This document shows positions 7,302-10,433 of a DNA stretch of 10,433 nucleotides, in pieces. The position numbers and the translations under genes are program-made. Positions within the stretch are counted from its first letter, which is position 1. Each line of letters starts with the position of its first letter. A model generated the notes under the pieces. The model was given only the letters and a program-made list of their open reading frames with translations, was not told where the DNA came from and did no database searches. Source of the DNA: JABEVB01 sp049965775 (lineage in GTDB: Bacteria; Planctomycetota; Phycisphaerae; WQYP01); contig JBMFVX010000109.1 in the NCBI GenBank assembly GCA_049965775.1, positions 1 to 10,433 on the forward strand. The letters run 5' to 3'.

Positions 7302-8363
7302 TTAGTTTGGGTCAAAGCCGGTGGGCGGCCATTGGGCGGTTAACTCTTGAATGAATCGGAGGTACTTTTCCTGCATTGCGGCAATATGACTGGAAATGTA
7401 CCGCCGGAAATAAATTGGCCCGGCAATGCTGTTCCATCGAATATCGGCAGTCGCCACATCCTGCGTTGTAAGGCCGCTGTTGACCAGTGCCTCGGTCAGC
7501 GTGCCAGCCTTCGCCGCCGCGAGTAACCGCAGCAGGCCAACCCGATAGCGACTGTGCTCCAAAAATAATCCAAGCGACCATATCTGGCCATAATAGGCGT
7601 TAACGCGCGACTGCGGTTGGGTAACCACAGCGCCGGCCTGCGTGCTAATGAGTTGCCGCAGCGTCCACAATGTATTGGGTCCTCCACGAACAGCCAAACG
7701 CAGGGCCAGCCACCGAGGCCGGTTAAGCCACGGCTTAAACTGCGGCACAGCTATTCCATCCACCTTCCGCCAGGTAAATGACTCGTATTGAGTGGCCATG
7801 CCCTCATCCAACCAGGCGGGAAGACGATTGCGCAGCGCTAAAAACGCAAACTGATGCCACGCCTCATGGGCCGCCACCGATAACATGCCCGCATCGCTGA
7901 AGCGATAGGTGGCAAAGACACCATCCTGGGTATACCCGCCAGCCACAATATCCATGTAGATTTGAGCATTTACGCCAGTGGTTCGGTAACTGAAGTCGGC
8001 CCACTGGGCGCGATTGGCAAATACGAACCCAACCATCGGCAATGCGGGCCTGGCCTGGGGCACAAATTGTAGAAACTGGTGATAATCCGCCTCCAGCAAC
8101 CTTCCCAGCCGCTGTCGTTCCAAACGGCTCGCCAGCGTCGTATACAGGCGGTAGTGCAGGGTATCTATTACATGGCCCGACGGCGCAATACTGCGCCACT
8201 GTTGGCGGCTAAGCGGGTTTTTGCGCAGGCTGACAAGGGTGGTTGACGGCATAGCCGGCAAACCGGAATTATCTGGCGGCTTCTGCCGGCTACACCCCGG
8301 TAAGGACAAAATGACGAAGCCACAGCAGAGCACCCCGCGAATAAAGCAGCTAAAACGCATCAT
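7302..8363 (-). CDS. Lipoprotein with gluzincin-type HExxH motif (DUF1570-like)
   Basis: This 353-residue protein starts with a lipoprotein-type signal: Arg3 and Arg9, a hydrophobic stretch at 10-22, and LPGC with Cys24 as the likely lipidated residue (the Pro at -2 is not ideal). The mature part carries VAAHEAWHQF (163-172) and, 16 residues later, LPAWLDEGMATQYES (181-195). HExxH plus a downstream Glu in a DEGMA-like motif is the gluzincin zinc-peptidase pattern, with His166, His170 and Glu187 as ligands and Glu167 as catalytic base. The arrangement and size resemble the DUF1570 proteins frequent in Planctomycetota, but I assign this by eye. Function is unknown; a cell-envelope peptidase-like role is plausible. 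The ATG at 8363 (or 8360, directly adjacent) has no Shine-Dalgarno but has TATTAT 8 nt upstream. The TerC-family gene follows 45 nt downstream. No frameshift or missing zinc ligand is seen. Confidence 0.8.
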   Translation of the reverse strand: MMRFSCFIRGVLCCGFVILSLPGCSRQKPPDNSGLPAMPSTTLVSLRKNPLSRQQWRSIAPSGHVIDTLHYRLYTTLASRLERQRLGRLLEADYHQFLQFVPQARPALPMVGFVFANRAQWADFSYRTTGVNAQIYMDIVAGGYTQDGVFATYRFSDAGMLSVAAHEAWHQFAFLALRNRLPAWLDEGMATQYESFTWRKVDGIAVPQFKPWLNRPRWLALRLAVRGGPNTLWTLRQLISTQAGAVVTQPQSRVNAYYGQIWSLGLFLEHSRYRVGLLRLLAAAKAGTLTEALVNSGLTTQDVATADIRWNSIAGPIYFRRYISSHIAAMQEKYLRFIQELTAQWPPTGFDPN

Positions 8364-8371
8364 AGGCAGAC

Positions 8372-8377
8372 ATAATA
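8372..8377 (-). promoter_or_regulatory. Possible -10 box TATTAT of the lipoprotein gene
   Basis: On the minus strand TATTAT (5 of 6 to consensus) ends exactly 8 nt before the ATG at 8363, matching the geometry of the TATAAT ahead of the gene at 3222. No Shine-Dalgarno lies between the box and the ATG. No good -35 at the usual distance is evident. Confidence 0.4.
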
Positions 8378-8452
8378 ACGTCTATTACACAACTTTTCCC
8401 GCGCGGCTGAAACTTACGCCCGCTACGAGCGTTAGGCTTTGACAGCGGGAGT

Positions 8453-8496
8453 GCCAACCGTGGCAATACGAGCCGCTAAGTATTGTCACGGCTGGC
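8453..8496. repeat. 17-bp inverted repeat with 10-nt loop
   Basis: The arms at 8453-8469 and 8480-8496 pair at 16 of 17 positions (15 Watson-Crick pairs, one G-U at 8463/8486, one A/C mismatch at 8457/8492), around the loop 8470-8479. No T-run follows on either side, so it is not a simple intrinsic terminator. It lies between the divergent genes at 8363 (minus) and 8605 (plus) and could be an RNA hairpin, a protein-binding palindrome or a repeat-element remnant. Confidence 0.75.
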
Positions 8497-8506
8497 GTTG
8501 TTGATC

Positions 8507-8530
8507 GGCGTTTTGCCAAGGCAAAACGCC
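8507..8530. repeat. Perfect 11-bp inverted repeat, 2-nt spacer
   Basis: GGCGTTTTGCC at 8507-8517 and its exact complement at 8520-8530 are separated only by AA, giving a 24-bp palindrome. In RNA the realistic hairpin is a 9-bp stem with a 6-nt loop. No T-tract follows, so termination is not suggested. An operator for a dimeric regulator or a structured leader of the gene at 8605 are both possible. Confidence 0.8.
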
Positions 8531-8547
8531 CCAATGTTTGAAACCGA

Positions 8548-8561
8548 TCGGCATGTGCCGA
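8548..8561. repeat. Short palindrome TCGGCA-TG-TGCCGA
   Basis: Perfect 6-bp arms around TG form a 14-bp near-palindrome about 45 nt before the start codon at 8605. It overlaps the 8-bp palindrome CCGATCGG at 8544-8551, whose CCGATC also complements GATCGG at 8503-8508, so the second and third repeats could fold into one larger structure. Confidence 0.55.
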
Positions 8562-8592
8562 GCACTAACTTTGTGGTTTTTTCATGCTTTTT

Positions 8593-8599
8593 AAAGGAG
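8593..8599 (+). promoter_or_regulatory. Strong ribosome binding site AAAGGAG
   Basis: AAAGGAG ends 5 nt before the ATG at 8605. It overlaps codons 4-6 of a longer reading frame that opens at 8584, so it sets the true start at 8605 rather than 8584. Confidence 0.85.
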
Positions 8600-8604
8600 C
8601 TACC

Positions 8605-9096
8605 ATGAACCGATTCTCTTACTGGATGCTGGCGTTGATCGGAGCGATCAGCGTTGGCTTGATCTCTTCAACGTCCATTTCACGCGCTGCCGACGGCAGT
8701 GCCAGCACCGGCAGCATCACCGGGAAAGTGGTTGATTCCAGCGGCAACGCCGTCGGCGGAGCCATGGTGCGACTCATTGAAATCCCGGCTGGCATGCAGC
8801 AGGAGAGGCATCATGGGCGGCGCCATGGGGCACCCAAGCTTCAGCCTGGTGAGACTCGCTGGATGACTGTCGGAATGACGACAACGGCTGATGATGGCAC
8901 GTTTACCGTCAACAACGCCCCCGTCGGCAAGTACCGCATCATGGTGTTCAGCCGAGGTGCCGGGCGTGGCTTTATACGCAAGCCGGTAGAAGTGACCGCC
9001 GGTGGAACTGCGGATGCTGGTACCATTACCTTGAAAAATGGTGGCCGCCATGGCCACAAAGGCAACGGACCACCGCCACCTCCAGGCGGGAACTGA
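8605..9096 (+). CDS. Secreted carboxypeptidase-regulatory-like domain protein
   Basis: This protein has 163 residues from the ATG at 8605, chosen for its AAAGGAG site. Residues 1-28 form a signal peptide: Arg3, a hydrophobic stretch at about 7-22, and SRA before a likely cleavage after Ala28. The mature part is a single beta-sandwich domain of the carboxypeptidase regulatory-like/Cna-B kind: SITGKVVDSSGNAVGGAMVRL (37-57, quoted in part), then TTADDGTFTVNNAPVGKYRI (93-112), then a final strand AGTITLK (138-144). Such domains commonly act as secreted structural or binding modules. A basic, His-rich insert lies at about 66-76 (ERHHGRRHG), and the tail after 145 is Gly/His-rich and ends in five prolines and GGN; these might bind metal or surface polymers, but that is speculation. 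The gene stands alone, with inverted repeats ahead and an intrinsic terminator behind. The domain call is good; the function is unknown. Confidence 0.85.
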   Translation: MNRFSYWMLALIGAISVGLISSTSISRAADGSASTGSITGKVVDSSGNAVGGAMVRLIEIPAGMQQERHHGRRHGAPKLQPGETRWMTVGMTTTADDGTFTVNNAPVGKYRIMVFSRGAGRGFIRKPVEVTAGGTADAGTITLKNGGRHGHKGNGPPPPPGGN

Positions 9097-9139
9097 GGGC
9101 TAGCATCAAAGCCCGGTATTGCTTTACCTGTGTATAAAT

Positions 9140-9172
9140 GGGAGCTTGGCTTGGGCCAGGCTCCCTTTTTTT
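9140..9172 (+). terminator. Rho-independent terminator
   Basis: A 10-bp stem (GGGAGCTTGG at 9140-9149 with CCAGGCTCCC at 9156-9165, one G-U pair) with a 6-nt loop is followed directly by seven T residues (9166-9172). It lies 43 nt after the stop of the secreted-protein gene and fits that transcript. From here to 9313 I see no gene. Confidence 0.93.
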
Positions 9173-9313
9173 GATGACGCTATTTGTTCTATACTGCCGC
9201 CGGTAAAAAGCTGCATCTTCTGCGGCATGAGTTCTGAAAAATACGATAATGAATATAAGTCGGGGTAATGGATCACTTGGATGTAGGTGTTTTCCCGTGC
9301 ACGGCGGCTTCTA

Positions 9314-9894
9314 ATGCGGCAGAAACATTTTAGCGATATACAGTTAAAGGTGCTTGATGAGGCGCGGTTTTGTCAAAAGACTGATGCGATCAATCGCCGG
9401 GTTAACGCGGCCTATTTTCGCGGGCTTGGGCGGACGCAATGAGAGGCGGCTCAGCTGGCGAATGTGAGCCTCAATACATTACGCAAGGCGATAGCCGCCT
9501 TTGAATCCGGTGGACTGACCGCCTTAATCGCTGATGCTCGTGAAGGGCCGCCATCGGCGTTGGACTCGCATGCCCAGAGTATCAAGGCTGAATTTACAGC
9601 CCGTCCGCCGGCGAGCGTGGCACAGGCGGCTGACCGGATAGCGCAGTTGACCGGTGTACGGCGGCAAGCGACTCAAGTACGGACCTTCCTACGCCATTTG
9701 GGCATGGCACCACGTCGGCTCTCACCGATCCCCGGAAAAGCCAACCCGCAGCGACAGGCTATTTTTAAAAAAGTGAATTGGACCCCGTGTTGAATCAGGC
9801 TCAGTCCGGCCAAGGCCAAGTCTATATTGTTGATGCGGCACACTTCGTCTACGGAGCTTTTCTCACCGTGGTCTGGTGCTTCTGCCGTAACTTC
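9314..9894 (+). pseudogene. Decayed IS630-type transposase, 5' half only
   Basis: From the ATG at 9314 one frame reads MRQKHFSDIQLKVLDEAR, then hits an in-frame TGA (9440-9442) and continues in the same frame with EAAQLANVSLNTLRKAIAAF and GGLTALIAD, the helix-turn-helix region of IS630 transposases. A second winged-helix-like part follows (QATQVRTFLRHLGM). At the T5A6 run 9762-9772 homology moves to the -1 frame, which continues LDPVLNQAQSGQGQVYIVD and AAHFVYGAFLTVVWCF, the start of the DDE domain; its first catalytic Asp is at 9832-9834. Homology stops after the WCF at 9874-9882, near 9894, so the second Asp and the Glu are gone. One lost A in the homopolymer would restore the frame. IS630 enzymes insert at TA; I could not locate terminal repeats. 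The stop, frameshift and truncation together mark it as a dead copy. Confidence 0.85.
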
Positions 9895-9927
9895 ATTTTG
9901 CAGTATAACCGCGTTATCTTGTGTAAC

Positions 9928-10052
9928 GGTACCCGTTCACACCAATGCCGATTGGCCCGAGTGGCAGCGGTTCCGCCGCACCCTGCAACGGGGGCATCCC
10001 TTGTGGTGCGGGCTTCCAGCCTGCTTCGTCCCAAGCTTCGTGAACGGTTACG
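9928..10052. repeat. Palindromic interspersed element with AGFQPA/AGWKPA core
   Basis: Imperfect inverted ends (9928-9940 and 10040-10052, 11 of 13 positions) bound about 125 bp. Inside are a 7-bp inverted repeat CCGCACC/GGTGCGG (9976-9982 and 10005-10011) and a GCGG-TT-CCGC hairpin (9967-9976). The plus strand at 10002-10025 reads CGAGFQPA and the minus strand reads EAGWKPAP. I recall these peptides as recurrent in spurious reading frames of Planctomycetota and some other phyla, where they betray short genomic repeats. No protein is likely to be made from it. Only one copy is in the window, so repeat status rests on recall and structure. Confidence 0.5.
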
Positions 10053-10298
10053 TGTAATGCTGCCGGCTGTAACGACAAGACCAGAAATTGAAAATAGGCA
10101 ATGCCTCGCAACATGCAACCGGGCACACATTGCGCTGCGCCGGAAGAATATTGCCACTGTCGCATTCCTCTGATAGGCAAAGCAGGCAGGGAGGACTGCA
10201 AACATGCCAGCACCACACCAACAGCGTCGTTCAAAATCGGCTTTCACACCGACCGGAGGTGGTGGCGCAATATCAAAATTAGCCGGTTGGCCGATCGG
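10053..10298. other. Unassigned region without recognisable gene
   Basis: Together with 9895-9927 this makes about 400 bp between the transposase relic and the next gene. Short open frames exist on both strands, but none has a ribosome site, a recognisable domain or transposase similarity. Near its end is the 10-bp palindrome GCCGATCGGC (10290-10299). Confidence 0.6.
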
Positions 10299-10301
10299 CT
10301 A
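10280..10301 (-). terminator. Weak terminator candidate after the right-edge gene
   Basis: On the minus strand TAGCCG (10301-10296, including the stop codon) can pair with CGGCTA (10285-10280), followed by ATTTTG. The stem is only 6 bp and the T-run only four, so this is tentative. Confidence 0.2.
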
Positions 10302-10433
10302 TGGCTGTTCGATTTTCCAGCGCTCTATTTGGGCGTAGGCGTTGTGATTGTGAATTGATTCAAAGTTTTCGCTTTCAATGCTGTACCAGGTGATGCGCGG
10401 GTCGTTCTCCATGCCGATGGCCAAATCGCGGAT
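10299..10433 (-). CDS. C-terminal end of an unidentified protein
   Basis: Reading the minus strand from the right edge gives 44 codons without interruption, ending in TAG at 10301-10299. The peptide includes LAIGMENDPRITWYSIES and NAYAQIERWKIEQP. Its composition (acidic and aromatic residues, no low complexity) and third-position G/C bias look like real coding sequence. I do not recognise the family. The start and most of the gene lie outside the window. Its tail points towards the decayed insertion region, so the accessory DNA sits in the spacer downstream of it. Confidence 0.65.
   Translation of the reverse strand: MRDLAIGMENDPRITWYSIESENFESIHNHNAYAQIERWKIEQP

Noticed and set aside
8431..8437. 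GTTAGGC, resembling the R' box of an integron attC site
   Set aside because: No matching RYYYAAC partner lies upstream in the required order, and no integrase or cassette is present.
8439..8444. TTGACA as a -35 box for the gene at 8605
   Set aside because: No convincing -10 lies 16-18 nt downstream; that stretch is the arm of the inverted repeat. It remains possible but unsupported.
9195..9227. TGCCGC/GCGGCA inverted repeat upstream of the transposase relic as a possible IS end
   Set aside because: Six base pairs with a long loop is within chance, and no matching right end was found.
9849..10247. A 132-codon minus-strand open frame and overlapping frames at the right end
   Set aside because: They span the transposase relic and the palindromic element, have no ribosome site and show no domain; the AGWKPA match marks repeat DNA, not a protein.

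Overview
The window looks like a chromosomal segment of a Planctomycetota-type bacterium, possibly Phycisphaerae. This rests on three things: a gluzincin-like lipoprotein of the kind common in that phylum, a CarB with the long linker I associate with it, and a short interspersed element whose two strands read AGFQPA and AGWKPA. The assignment is an inference from protein flavour, not a search. There is no sign of a plasmid, prophage, CRISPR array, tRNA or rRNA.

Layout. From 1 to 3000 (minus) lies carB, the large subunit of carbamoyl-phosphate synthase, open at the left edge and lacking its C-terminal allosteric domain. A 221-bp divergent spacer follows. From 3222 to 6192 (plus) is a compact tetrapyrrole cluster: a Met8/CysG-N-type precorrin-2 dehydrogenase, a HemX/CcsA-type membrane protein, and hemA (glutamyl-tRNA reductase), the last two overlapping by GTGA. 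The first enzyme of the C5 haem pathway is thus grouped with a siroheme-branch enzyme and a cytochrome c assembly-type protein. On the minus strand and convergent with hemA are a TerC-family membrane protein (6210-7256) and, upstream of it, a lipoprotein with HEAWH and DEGMA motifs (7302-8363). These two probably form one transcript.

From 8364 to 8604 is a divergent intergenic region with three conspicuous inverted repeats. It precedes a secreted one-domain protein with a carboxypeptidase-regulatory-like fold and His-rich and Pro-rich stretches (8605-9096), which ends in a textbook intrinsic terminator (9140-9172). The right end (9173-10433) is decayed accessory DNA: an IS630-type transposase relic with an in-frame stop, a frameshift in a T5A6 run and a missing C-terminal half, then a palindromic element of about 125 bp, then unexplained sequence, then the C-terminal end of an unrecognised minus-strand gene.

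The most notable points are three genes with a TANNNT hexamer exactly 8 nt before the ATG and no Shine-Dalgarno (possible leaderless transcription), the hairpin cluster at 8453-8561, and the small palindromic element lying just after the transposase homology ends. I found no convincing evidence of a wholly new multi-gene system.
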